Shown: positions 34,940 to 44,101 of the stretch, piece after piece
Position numbering within the stretch: position 1 is the stretch's first letter
Layout of the letters: each line of letters opens with the position of its first letter
DNA from: JAMXLO01 sp963819855
Lineage (GTDB): Bacteria > Pseudomonadota > Alphaproteobacteria > Acetobacterales > Acetobacteraceae
Assembly (NCBI GenBank): GCA_963819855.1
Contig: CAWFYC010000024.1
Location: forward strand, 1 to 64,000
DNA length: 64,000 nucleotides
Reading direction: 5' to 3'
Notes under the pieces: generated by a model
What the model saw: the letters and a program-made list of their open reading frames with translations, nothing else
The model's database searches: none
Told to the model about the DNA's origin: nothing
Program-made: the position numbers and the translations under genes

Positions 34940-36694
34940 CTATTTCAATCTCACGATGCCGGAGAAACCGGCGAGGGCCAGCACCCCGAGGGCAAGCCCC
35001 GCAATTCTCTGTGCATATTCAAAACGCTTGGCAGCATAACCAAGTGCGGACCGCGTATCCGGCGACCAATAGGCGCGCTGTCCGGCCTCGAGTCCCGGCA
35101 GCACGGCCTCCAGCGAATACACCCACTTATTGAATTTTGGAAACGACCGCACTTCCGGCTGCTCAAGGAAACACGCAACCTGTGACTGGTCGGGAACAGC
35201 CAGACCCCGGCGGCGCTGATCAGACGACGGCAGATAGACCTCCTGTGTCGTCGGCGCTCCGCACAAGACCCACTCGGGCGAGCGCAAGAAGACCGGAGAG
35301 TTCGGCCGTAGCTGACCCTCTGCCTGGACGGCAGCGAGCAGCCCTACCCCGGCCAGCCAGAACAGAGCGATCCAGACGAATGCCAACAGCGGGCGCAGTC
35401 CGTAGCCGACCGTCACCAGGAGCAGCGCATCCTTCAGCAGAAGGATGGTGCGCCGAGGCCGACCGGCCCTGATCCGCCGCGTCCGCCGCTGCAGGCGCTC
35501 CTTTTCGAACAGGATTTTGCGGGCGTCGTCGCGATGGCCCATCTGGTCGAGCACGGCGCTCAACTGTTCGTATGGCTGCGGCCAGAAATCCTCGCCCCAG
35601 CGCGCCGGCGCCTGCCGCGACAACCAGTCGAGGCGGCTTCGCGCATCAACCGGGGCGCCGACGAAACCGCCGTAGCGGAAGCGGTTCAGCAGCAGATCGC
35701 CCGCCTTGGGCCAACTTTCCGGCTCGTCGACGATCGTTCCGACCTGCGTCCCATTCAAACTGAGCGCGCCATCCGTCCTGACGCCGCCGCGCAGAAACAG
35801 CGCGCCTTCGATCACGGCTCGGTTCAGCGTCAGGGCGATCTTCCCAGGCGCTTCGAATGTGCCGCCGTCGAGCTTGATGTCGCCGCTGACGCGCGCGCCG
35901 ATGAGGCTGGATTCGCCTGCAATACTCGCCGCGCGAAGATCCACATCGCCTGCGACCTTCACGCCGTCGGCAGCCAGAGCGATCCCTTCCGCGTGGTCCA
36001 GGCTGGTGCCGATCAGGCTCAGGTCGCCGGTGAGCTGAGCGCCTACGACCTTGACGGAGCCGCGGAACCGCGAGCCCCGCAGCGTCAGATCACCACGCGT
36101 CACGATGTAGGCGGCGTCGAACGCAATGCCTCCAGCTTGCGTCACGGCCGAGCCGTCCAGGACCAGGTCGCCATCAAGCTTTGCCCCCCGCAAATTGATC
36201 GCGCCACCAATCTCGGCCGCACGCAGATGGACACCGCCTCTCGCCTGGAGACGTTCTGCTGCAAGGCCTGGGAGGACGGAACCGTCAAGCAGAAGAGCGT
36301 CGATGACTGCAGATTGCAAAATGAGAGGCGAATCAAACCGGCAATCTGCGAGCGTGATGCCACGGAGGTCCCGGCACTCTTCCAGGTCGAGGGAACCTGT
36401 CACCCATGCTCCCCGGAGGCGAAGCCCCTTCTCGTGCAGCCGCGGCATGTCCGGCCCGCCGACCAGGAGCAGGCGGAGAAGGCTCGCCCGTATTGCGCAC
36501 GCCGTATTGCCCACTGCCGGCAAGCTGCCGTCGCCGCACTGATGGTATCCGCCGCTGTCAAGGTCAGCGAGCAGCCCCTCCTCGGGTAACGTAAGCTCGC
36601 CAATATCGTGTAGCGTTCGCAACGACATGTGTCGGGGCCGATCTCCTGCTGACGCCTTGTCCCGCAGCTTGCATTCCCCCCGCTTCTCCGTCAT
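34940..36694 (-). CDS. Beta-helix-repeat membrane protein (pentapeptide/bactofilin-like repeats)
   Basis: The predicted 584-residue protein has, at residues about 60-350, repeated short segments of the type GDLVLDGSAV, GDLTLRGSRF, GDLSLIGTSL and GDIKLDGGTF, about every 20-27 residues. This suggests a right-handed beta-helix. Near residue 430 a charged stretch is followed by two hydrophobic segments, and near the C-terminus by another (ALGVLALAGFSGIV). ATG 36694 is chosen; 36628 is also in frame. Function is unknown; similar proteins are annotated only as membrane proteins. Confidence 0.6.
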   Translation of the reverse strand: MTEKRGECKLRDKASAGDRPRHMSLRTLHDIGELTLPEEGLLADLDSGGYHQCGDGSLPAVGNTACAIRASLLRLLLVGGPDMPRLHEKGLRLRGAWVTGSLDLEECRDLRGITLADCRFDSPLILQSAVIDALLLDGSVLPGLAAERLQARGGVHLRAAEIGGAINLRGAKLDGDLVLDGSAVTQAGGIAFDAAYIVTRGDLTLRGSRFRGSVKVVGAQLTGDLSLIGTSLDHAEGIALAADGVKVAGDVDLRAASIAGESSLIGARVSGDIKLDGGTFEAPGKIALTLNRAVIEGALFLRGGVRTDGALSLNGTQVGTIVDEPESWPKAGDLLLNRFRYGGFVGAPVDARSRLDWLSRQAPARWGEDFWPQPYEQLSAVLDQMGHRDDARKILFEKERLQRRTRRIRAGRPRRTILLLKDALLLVTVGYGLRPLLAFVWIALFWLAGVGLLAAVQAEGQLRPNSPVFLRSPEWVLCGAPTTQEVYLPSSDQRRRGLAVPDQSQVACFLEQPEVRSFPKFNKWVYSLEAVLPGLEAGQRAYWSPDTRSALGYAAKRFEYAQRIAGLALGVLALAGFSGIVRLK

Positions 36695-36741
36695 ATCCCG
36701 CCCGCCGGCAAACGCCGGTAATTCACACGCGGGGCGCCTTT

Positions 36742-36755
36742 CCCGGTTCGCCGGG
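36742..36755 (+). promoter_or_regulatory. UUCG-loop hairpin in the rpsB leader
   Basis: CCCGG and CCGGG flank the loop TTCG, 62 bases before the rpsB ATG. It may be part of a leader structure controlling ribosomal protein S2 synthesis. This is inference from position only; no conserved S2 leader could be confirmed by eye. Confidence 0.3.
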
Positions 36756-36816
36756 TCCGGTGCGGCAACGCAACCCCCGCGGAGGCTCAACCGGACGCAA
36801 CGGAAGGACCCGCCCC

Positions 36817-37599
36817 ATGGCGATGCCCGATTTCTCTATGCGCCAGCTGCTCGAAGCCGGCGTGCATTTTGGCCACCATACCCGTCGCTGGAATCCGGCG
36901 ATGGGTCCGTACCTGTATGGCGTGCGAAACCAGGTGCACATCATCGACCTGCAGCAGACCGTGCCACTGCTCGACCGGGCATTGCGCGCCGTGCGTGACG
37001 TGACCGCGGCCGGCGGGCGCGTGCTGTTCGTCGGCACCAAACGGGCCGCTGCGGAATACGTGGCCGACGCCGCCAAGCGCTGCGGCCAGTACTACGTGAA
37101 CCACCGCTGGCTCGGCGGCACGTTGACCAACTGGAAGACCATCACAGGCTCGATCAAGCGGCTGCGGCAGATCGAGGAGATGCTCGGCGGCAACATCGAG
37201 GGCCTCACCAAGAAGGAGGTGCTCGACATCACCCGCGACCGCGACAAGCTGGAACGCGCGCTGGGGGGCATCAAGGAGATGGGTGGGCTGCCGGACATCC
37301 TGTTCATCATCGATACGAACAAGGAGAAGCTCGCGGTCGAGGAGGCGAACAAGCTGCACATCCCCGTGGTGGCAATTCTCGACAGCAACTCCGACCCGGT
37401 CGGGGTGACCTATCCGGTTCCGGGCAACGACGATGCGATCCGCGCCATCACGCTGTACTGCGATCTGGTGGCAGGCGCGGTGCTGGATGGCATCAGCGCC
37501 GAGATGGCCGCCTCGGGCCAGGATCTGGGCGCGGTCGAGAACCTGCCGCCGGAAGCGATGCCGGAGGTTGAGATGTCCGCAGAAGCCGCCAACGCCTGA
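36817..37599 (+). CDS. rpsB: 30S ribosomal protein S2
   Basis: The 260-residue protein begins MAMPDFSMRQLLEAGVHFGH and contains HHTRRWNPAM, FVGTKRAAAEYV, YYVNHRWLGGTLTNW and VEEANKLHIPVVAILDSNSDP, all invariant S2 segments. ATG 36817 follows GGAAGGA by nine bases. It is the first gene of the rpsB-tsf unit and essential for translation initiation on the 30S subunit. Confidence 0.97.
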   Translation: MAMPDFSMRQLLEAGVHFGHHTRRWNPAMGPYLYGVRNQVHIIDLQQTVPLLDRALRAVRDVTAAGGRVLFVGTKRAAAEYVADAAKRCGQYYVNHRWLGGTLTNWKTITGSIKRLRQIEEMLGGNIEGLTKKEVLDITRDRDKLERALGGIKEMGGLPDILFIIDTNKEKLAVEEANKLHIPVVAILDSNSDPVGVTYPVPGNDDAIRAITLYCDLVAGAVLDGISAEMAASGQDLGAVENLPPEAMPEVEMSAEAANA

Positions 37600-37600
37600 C

Positions 37601-37619
37601 CCCCGGGTCAAGCCCGGGG
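37601..37619. repeat. Hairpin CCCCGGG-tcaag-CCCGGGG between rpsB and tsf
   Basis: A perfect 7-base stem with a five-base loop lies two bases after the rpsB stop. There is no T-run, so it is unlikely to be a full terminator. It may modulate tsf expression relative to rpsB or stabilise the rpsB transcript. CCCGGGTCAAGCCCGGG-type palindromes are common spacer elements in alphaproteobacteria. Confidence 0.5.
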
Positions 37620-37636
37620 CAATGGGAGATTGAACG

Positions 37637-38554
37637 ATGCCTGACATCACCGCCGCCATGGTAAAGGACCTGCGCGAAAAGACCGGTGCCGGCATGATGG
37701 ACTGCAAGCGCGCGCTAACCGAGGCCGGCGGCGATACGGAGGCCGCGGTCGACTGGCTGCGCACCAAGGGGCTTGCGGCCGCCGCGAAGAAGTCGGGCCG
37801 GGTCGCCGCCGAGGGCCTCGTGGGCGTCGTCTCGGCGCCCGGCCGCGCCGCGATGGTGGAGGTGAACGCCGAGACCGACTTCGTCGCGCGCAACGACAGC
37901 TTCCAGGCCTTCGTCGAGACGGTGACGCGGATCGCGCTGTCGGTCGGCGAGGACCTCGATGCGATCACGGCGGCGCCGTTCCCAGGCTCCGGCCGCAGCG
38001 TTGCCGAGGAGCTGACGCATCTGGTCGCCACAATCGGCGAGAACATGAACATCCGCCGCGCCCGCGTGCTGAGTGTCGGCGGCGGTTTGGTGGCGACCTA
38101 CATTCACAACACTCTGAAGCCCGGACTGGGCAAGATCGGCGTGCTGGTGGCGATCGAGGGCGCTGGGGAGATGGCCGCACTGGAGACACTCGGCCGCCAG
38201 GTCGGCATGCACATCGCCGCCAGCAGCCCGGAGTCAGTCGATATCGACGGCGTCGATCCGGCGTCGCTGGCGCGCGAGAAGGCAGTGCTGGTCGAGCAGG
38301 CGCGTCAGTCGGGCCGGCCGGACAACATCATCGAGAAGATGGTCGAGGGCCGCATCCGCAAGTTCTACGAGGAGGTCGTGCTGCTCGAGCAGGTCTGGGT
38401 GCACGACGGCGAGAGCCGGGTGAAGGCGGTGCTGGCGAAGGCTGGCGTGAAGCTTGCTGGCTTTGCACGCTTCAAGCTAGGTGAGGGCATCGACAAGCCG
38501 GAGGGTCCGGATTTTGCCTCCGAGGTCGCGGCGACCAGGGGGCCGCTCAGCTAA
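37637..38554 (+). CDS. tsf: Elongation factor Ts
   Basis: The 305-residue protein starts MPDITAAMVKDLREKTGAGMM and carries the DCKRAL segment and AAMVEVNAETDFVARND, the two EF-Ts signatures that contact EF-Tu. It catalyses GDP/GTP exchange on EF-Tu. Ribosome site GGGAGA precedes the ATG. It follows rpsB by 37 bases and ends overlapping the convergent Uma2 gene by eight bases. Confidence 0.97.
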   Translation: MPDITAAMVKDLREKTGAGMMDCKRALTEAGGDTEAAVDWLRTKGLAAAAKKSGRVAAEGLVGVVSAPGRAAMVEVNAETDFVARNDSFQAFVETVTRIALSVGEDLDAITAAPFPGSGRSVAEELTHLVATIGENMNIRRARVLSVGGGLVATYIHNTLKPGLGKIGVLVAIEGAGEMAALETLGRQVGMHIAASSPESVDIDGVDPASLAREKAVLVEQARQSGRPDNIIEKMVEGRIRKFYEEVVLLEQVWVHDGESRVKAVLAKAGVKLAGFARFKLGEGIDKPEGPDFASEVAATRGPLS

Positions 38555-39137
38555 AGTCCAACGTGGCTAATGCGGTGCGGTAAAACGCGTCGAGCGGGGC
38601 GCTGAAGTCGATGCTGGCCAATGTGAGGGTATCGCCTTGCTGCAACGGCACAGGGGTGTCGGGCCACGTGCCGTTTTCCTGCCGCCGAAGCAGGTCCGCG
38701 CGAGGCTGTGCCGTGTGCAGCACAAGAATTTCCCGTACACTGGGAATTGTCACATAGCTCCAGACGTTCGCCCAGGTGTCCGTCTTCTTCGATGGTGACA
38801 AGATCTCGCTCACCACCAGCGGCTCCGGCAATACCAGCTCCGCAGGGCTCCATTCGCTACAGCTGACGGCGACGCCGGGCACACGGACGTTGAGGTTGGC
38901 GCGAACCTTGGGCTGGATTCCTGGCGCGGTGATCACACGGCAGGCCGGATGCAGCTCGGTCAGATGGTTACCGATCAAGCGCGCCGCTTCGGCCTGGATC
39001 GCCCCGTGCCTTGGCGACGCCGGCGCCATTGCGCGCGGAGTGCCGTCGATCAGCTCCCACCGATCGCTGTCCTGTGGGTTCCAGGTGAGAAATTCGTCCG
39101 CCGTGATCGTGGCCGGCAGTTGGTTCGCCGCGCTCAT
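38547..39137 (-). CDS. Uma2 family (DUF820) putative restriction-like nuclease
   Basis: The 196-residue protein has the DUF820 pattern ITADEFLTWNPQDSDRWELIDG at the start and VVSEILSPSKKTD in the core. The usual catalytic Asp in the V-x-x-PDV-x-V strand is replaced by glycine here (NVRVPGVAVSC), which may weaken or abolish nuclease activity. It is convergent with tsf, with an eight-base overlap. Uma2 proteins are abundant in cyanobacteria and scattered elsewhere, with no settled role. Confidence 0.75.
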   Translation of the reverse strand: MSAANQLPATITADEFLTWNPQDSDRWELIDGTPRAMAPASPRHGAIQAEAARLIGNHLTELHPACRVITAPGIQPKVRANLNVRVPGVAVSCSEWSPAELVLPEPLVVSEILSPSKKTDTWANVWSYVTIPSVREILVLHTAQPRADLLRRQENGTWPDTPVPLQQGDTLTLASIDFSAPLDAFYRTALATLDFS

Positions 39138-39293
39138 GCCGCCCTCCGCCCGTGCAGCCTATATCTAAGACGCCCTCGGCTCCACGCCCAGCCGCCAGCT
39201 TTGCGACGATATCTTCATGCCTGCTTTCCCTGCTAGATTGATTACTGTGCGACGCTTCGGTCAGCACGGTTGGCCGATTGGGAGGCACGCCCG

Positions 39294-40180
39294 ATGTTGG
39301 AGATTTGCCCGCTGTCCGCCTCGTTTGTGGCCGAAGTCGCCGGCCTCGATGTCCGCAGGCCGATCGATGCCGCCGCCACCGATGCGCTCCGGTCCGCCGT
39401 CGACCGCTACGCCGTCCTGATACTACGCGACCAGCGTCTCACCGACGCGCAACTGCGCGACTTCGCCGCCCGCTTCGGCCCGCTGGAGATCGGCCGTGCC
39501 GCCGCGCGTCCCGGTCGCCGCCGGCTGGCGATCCCGCAGATCGGTGACATCTCCAACCTCGACGAGGACAATCGCGTCCGTAGCCTGGACGACCGCCGTC
39601 GCCTCGACAGCCTGGGCAACCGACTGTGGCACACCGATGCCTCCTACATGCCGGTACCCGTCGTGCTTGGCATGCTGCACGCGGTCGCGCTGCCAGGCCC
39701 TCGCCGTTCGGCAACGGTGAGACCGAGTTCGCCGACATGCGCACCGCCTACGACGCGCTGCCGGACGCCACCAAACAGGCGATCGACGGGCTGATCGTGG
39801 AGCACGATGTGTTCTGGTCGCGCGGCCAGATCGGCTTCACCGAGTTCCCGCCAGGCGAGCGCGAGCAGTATCCGCCGTCGCCGCGACGCTTGGTGCGGCT
39901 GCACCCGGGTTCGCAGCGCAAGACGCTCTATTTGTCCGCGCACGCCTCGCATGTTGTCGGCTGGCCGGTGGCGGACGGCCGCCTGCTGCTGTCGGACCTC
40001 ACCGCGCACGCCACGCAGCGGCAGTTCGTCTACAGCCATAGTTGGCGGGTCGGTGATCTGGTAATCTGGGACAACCGCTGCACCATGCATCGGGGCCGAC
40101 CGCACGACGAGACGCAGCCGCGCGACCTGCGGCGCGCGACCACGCTGGATACCGCCTCGACGCTCGATCAGGCGGCGTAA
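39294..40180 (+). pseudogene. TauD/TfdA-family 2-oxoglutarate dioxygenase, frameshifted
   Basis: Frame one begins at ATG 39294 (MLEICPLSASFVAEVAGLDV) after GGGAGG and carries LWHTDASY, the HxD iron-binding motif. Near 39695 the coding frame moves by one base, as if one base were deleted. It continues as PFGNGETEFADMRTAYDALP through CTMHRGRP, which holds the distal iron-binding histidine. Both halves together give a normal length of about 295 residues. Iron/2-oxoglutarate dioxygenases hydroxylate small acids or amino acids. A true mutation or a sequence error are both possible. Confidence 0.8.
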
Positions 40181-40267
40181 ACGTTGTCGTCGTTGCTGCA
40201 CTTGGAGGTGTGGCCGATGCGCCGGACCTAAGGCGGCGAATACGGCGGACAAAAAAAGGGAGGCACA

Positions 40268-41750
40268 ATGTCTGCAACCGCGATGCCCGCGGCCAGAGAA
40301 AGCGTCACTGGGCCTCAGGAAACCAAGCTCACGCTGCTTCCGCTGGTGGCGCTGGTTGTCGGTTCGATGATCGGCGGCGGGGTGTTCAACCTGCCGAAGG
40401 ACATGTCCAGTGGCGCCGGGCCGGGGGCAATCATCCTTGGCTGGGTCGTCACCGGCATCGGCATGCTCATGCTGGCCTTCGTCTATCAGAACCTCGCCGT
40501 GCGCAAGCCGCAGCTCAACGCCGGACCGTACGCCTACGCGCGAGCCGGCTTCGGCGATTTTGTCGGCTTCAACTCTGCCTGGGGCTACTGGATCAGCGCC
40601 TTCCTCGGCAACGTCGCCTATGCGGTGGCCATCTTCAGCGCGCTGTCATATTTCGTGCCGGCCTTCGGCAACGGTAACAATTTGATCTCGGTGATTGGCG
40701 CCTCAATCTGCCTGTGGCTGATCCACGCGCTTGTGCTCAAGGGCGTGAGTGGTGCGGCGTTGATCAATGTCGTGACCACAATCGCCAAGCTGGTGCCGCT
40801 GTTCCTGTTCATCCTGGTGGCAATCGTCGCCTTCAACTATGACAAGTTCACGCTCAACTTCTGGGGCAGCGGCGGCGTGCCCGGCACTACCGACCTCGGC
40901 AGCGTTGTTGGCCAGGTGAAAAGCACGATGCTGGTTACACTGTGGGTGTTCATCGGCATCGAGGGAGCGAGCGTCTATTCGGCGCGCGCCAAGAATCGCA
41001 GCGATGTCGGCAAGGCGACGGTGATCGGCTTTGCCGGCGCGCTCGGCATCTACGTGCTGGTCTCGCTGCTTGCCACCGGCATCCTAGCGCAGAAGGACCT
41101 CGCGGGTCTGAAGGTACCGGCGATGGCAGGTGTGTTCGAGCCGCTGGTGGGCAGTTGGGGAGCGGCGCTGATCAACCTCGGCCTGGTTATCTCGGTTGGC
41201 GGCGCATTTCTCAGCTGGACCCTGCTGTGCGCGGAAATCCCCTACACCTGCGGGAAAGACGGCACCTTTCCGCGCTGGTTCGCGCGCAACAACGCCGCCG
41301 GTTCGCCTGCCAACTCGCTGTGGGCGACCAATGGGCTGATCCAGGTGTTCCTGATCATCAGCCTGTTCTCCCACAGCGCCTATCAGTTCTTCTATTCCAT
41401 TGCCTCGGTGGCGATTTTGCCACCCTATGTGTTCTCCGGCGCCTACGCGTTGAAGCTGGCACTGAGCGGCGAGAGCTACGAGCGCGCGGCTAACGGACGT
41501 AACAAAGATGTCATCGTTGGACTCGTTGCCACTGTGTATGGGTTGTGGCTGGTGTACGCCGCGGGTCTCGAGTTCCTGCTGATGACTGCCATCCTGTTTG
41601 CGCCTGGCATCGTCGTCTATCTCCTGGCACGTCGTGAGACGCAGCGGAGTTGGTTCACCGCGGCGGACGGCGTGATCGCGGCGGCGATCGTCGGTACTCG
41701 CCGTGGTATCGATCTGGCTGTTGGCAACAGGCGAGATCAGCCCTCCCTGA
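40268..41750 (+). pseudogene. arcD: Arginine/ornithine antiporter ArcD, 3'-end frameshift
   Basis: This APC-family transporter starts at ATG 40268 after GGGAGG. It has the VVGSMIGGGVFNLPKDM segment and about 12 membrane segments. At about 41690 one extra base shifts the frame. The ancestral ending IWLLATGEISP and its TGA (41748-41750) are still present in the new frame. Without the correction, the frame reads through into arcA and yields a 928-residue apparent fusion. Corrected length is about 493 residues, normal for ArcD, which exchanges arginine for ornithine. Confidence 0.85.
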
Positions 41751-41824
41751 AAGGACTTGGTGTCCGACGTACGGAAATCCGACCCGGCCAGCCGAGAGCA
41801 GCACTACTGGAGGAGAAGCATCAG

Positions 41825-43054
41825 ATGCGTCAATTCGGCGTCCATTCGGAAGTCGGCACGCTGCGGACTGTCATGGTCTGCCGCCCCGGTCTGGCTCATA
41901 GCCGCCTTACACCAGGGAACTGCCACGAGCTGTTGTTTGACGACGTTATCTGGGTCCAAGAAGCACAGAAGGATCACTACGACTTCGTCCTGAAGATGCG
42001 GGAACGTGGCGTAGAGGTGCTGGAGTTCCACGACCTGTTGGCCGAGACACTGAAACTACCTGCGGCGCGTGCATGGATACTTGACCGCCGCATTACCAAG
42101 AACACTGTTGGCACGCTGATGGCAGCGGCGTTGCGACCGTGGCTGAACGAGATTCCCGAGACCAATCTTGCCGCACACTTGATCGGCGGCATTGCGGTCA
42201 GTGACATTCCGAAGTCGGAGTGGTCGCAGATGTTGGGCGATGCGATGGGCGAAGTCTCGTTTGTCACTCCACCGATTCCCAACTCCCTGTTCCAGCGGGA
42301 TCCGTCCTGCTGGATCTACGGCGGCGTCACCTGCAATCCGATGTTCTGGCCCGCGCGAAAGCCGGAAACCCTGTTGCAGCGTGCCGTCTACAAGTTCCAT
42401 CCGGAGTTCAGCGGCGGAGACTTCCACATCTGGTTCGGCGACTCCGACGAAGACTTCGCTGCCGCGACGATCGAGGGCGGCGACGTGATGCCGGTGGGCA
42501 AGGGTGTCGTTCTGATCGGCATGGGCGAGCGAACGACTCGCCAGGCGGTCGCTCAGGTCGCGCATGAGTTGTTCCACCACAAGGCAGCAACGCACGTCAT
42601 CGGCTGCCTCATGCCCAAGAGCCGCGCCGCGATGCACCTGGATACGGTGTTCAGTTTCTGCGACCGCGACATCTGCACCGTGTTCGCCGAGGTCGTCGAT
42701 CAGATCCGCTGCTACAGCATTCGCCCGACCGACGAAACCGGCGGAAGCGAGGTCCGCACGGAGAGCAAGCCGATGCTCGAGGTCGTCCGGGAGGCGCTCG
42801 GCCTGTCGCAACTGAGAGTCATCGGCACCGGCGGAAATGCCTGGGAAGCTGAACGCGAGCAGTGGGATGACGGCAACAATGTTGTGGCACTGGCACCCGG
42901 CGTGGTCGTTGGGTACGACCGCAATACCCACTCCAACACATTGCTCCGCAAGGCCGGGATCGAAGTGATAACGATCCGAGGTGCGGAATTGGGGCGCGGG
43001 CGCGGCGGCGGACATTGTATGACCTGCCCGATCTGGCGCGAACCCGCGTACTAA
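41825..43054 (+). CDS. arcA: Arginine deiminase
   Basis: The 409-residue protein begins MRQFGVHSEVGTLRTVMVCR and has NSLFQRDPSCW, FSGGDFHIWFGD, HLDTVFSFCDRD and the C-terminal nucleophile Cys398 in GGGHCMTCPI. It hydrolyses arginine to citrulline and ammonia, the first step of the ADI pathway. ATG 41825 has GGAGGAG nine bases upstream, evidence for independent translation although the arcD frame is open into it. Confidence 0.93.
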   Translation: MRQFGVHSEVGTLRTVMVCRPGLAHSRLTPGNCHELLFDDVIWVQEAQKDHYDFVLKMRERGVEVLEFHDLLAETLKLPAARAWILDRRITKNTVGTLMAAALRPWLNEIPETNLAAHLIGGIAVSDIPKSEWSQMLGDAMGEVSFVTPPIPNSLFQRDPSCWIYGGVTCNPMFWPARKPETLLQRAVYKFHPEFSGGDFHIWFGDSDEDFAAATIEGGDVMPVGKGVVLIGMGERTTRQAVAQVAHELFHHKAATHVIGCLMPKSRAAMHLDTVFSFCDRDICTVFAEVVDQIRCYSIRPTDETGGSEVRTESKPMLEVVREALGLSQLRVIGTGGNAWEAEREQWDDGNNVVALAPGVVVGYDRNTHSNTLLRKAGIEVITIRGAELGRGRGGGHCMTCPIWREPAY

Positions 43055-43092
43055 GCGCCAGGCCCATCAACGCCATCACCAGGAGACGTCTC

Positions 43093-44097
43093 ATGGCCTT
43101 CAATCTCCGCAACCGCTCGCTGTTGACGGTGCAGGACTACACGCCGCGCGAATTCCGCTATCTGCTCGACCTCGCCCGCGACCTCAAGCGTGCCAAGTAT
43201 GCCCGTACCGAGCGGCAATCCCTCAAGGGCAAGAACATCGCGCTGATCTTCGAGAAGACCAGCACGCGCACCCGCTGCGCGTTCGAGGTCGCCTGCTATG
43301 ACCAGGGCGCCAACGTGACCTATCTGGAACCCAGTGGCTCGCAGATCGGCCACAAGGAATCGTTCAAGGACACCGCGCGCGTGCTCGGGCGCATGTATGA
43401 CGCGATCGAGTATCGCGGCGCCGTGCAGGGCGGCGTGGAGACTCTGGCGAAATATGCTGGCGTGCCGGTCTACAACGGCCTGACCGACGAGTACCATCCG
43501 ACCCAGATGCTCGCCGACATCATGAGCATGCGCGAAAACCTGGAGAAGCCTATCGAGACCATCCGCTACGCGTATCTGGGCGACACGCGCTCGAACATGG
43601 GCCATTCGCTGATGCTGGCCGGCTGCCTGATGGGCATGGACGTGCGTATCTGCGGCCCGCGCCAGCTCTGGCCGGAGGAGAGCTTCGTCGAGCACGCAAA
43701 GCGCCTGCAGGCGCAGTCCGGCGCGCGGCTGACCATCACCGACGACGTGCAGGAAGCTGTCAAAGACGCGGAGTTCGTCCACACCGACGTGTGGGTCTCG
43801 ATGGGCGAACCCAAGGAGATCTGGGCCGAGCGCATCAAGTTGCTCAAACCCTATCGTGTCAGCATGCAAGTGATGCGCGCGACCGGCAATCCGCAAGTGA
43901 AGTTCATGCACTGCCTGCCGGCGTTCCACGACACCGAGACCAAGGTTGGGCGCGACATCGCCGAGCAGCATGGGATCAGCGATGGGCTGGAAGTGACCGA
44001 CGAGGTATTCGAGTCCGAAATGAACATCGCGTTCGAGCAGGCGGAGAACCGCATGCACACGATCAAGGCGCTGCTCGTCGCCACGCTGGGGGACTAG
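43093..44097 (+). CDS. arcB: Catabolic ornithine carbamoyltransferase
   Basis: The 334-residue protein has the carbamoyl phosphate motif STRTR at residues 57-61, HPTQMLAD near 139 and the ornithine-site HCLPAFHD near 275, with SMGEP upstream. AGGAG precedes ATG 43093. Its position after arcA and before arcC indicates the catabolic direction: citrulline plus phosphate to ornithine and carbamoyl phosphate. Confidence 0.93.
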   Translation: MAFNLRNRSLLTVQDYTPREFRYLLDLARDLKRAKYARTERQSLKGKNIALIFEKTSTRTRCAFEVACYDQGANVTYLEPSGSQIGHKESFKDTARVLGRMYDAIEYRGAVQGGVETLAKYAGVPVYNGLTDEYHPTQMLADIMSMRENLEKPIETIRYAYLGDTRSNMGHSLMLAGCLMGMDVRICGPRQLWPEESFVEHAKRLQAQSGARLTITDDVQEAVKDAEFVHTDVWVSMGEPKEIWAERIKLLKPYRVSMQVMRATGNPQVKFMHCLPAFHDTETKVGRDIAEQHGISDGLEVTDEVFESEMNIAFEQAENRMHTIKALLVATLGD

Positions 44098-44101
44098 AGC
44101 G

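Noticed and set aside
40268..43054. Novel fused arginine antiporter-deiminase protein
   Set aside because: The ArcD C-terminus and its stop are preserved in another frame and arcA has its own ribosome site, so a frameshift explains the fusion better.
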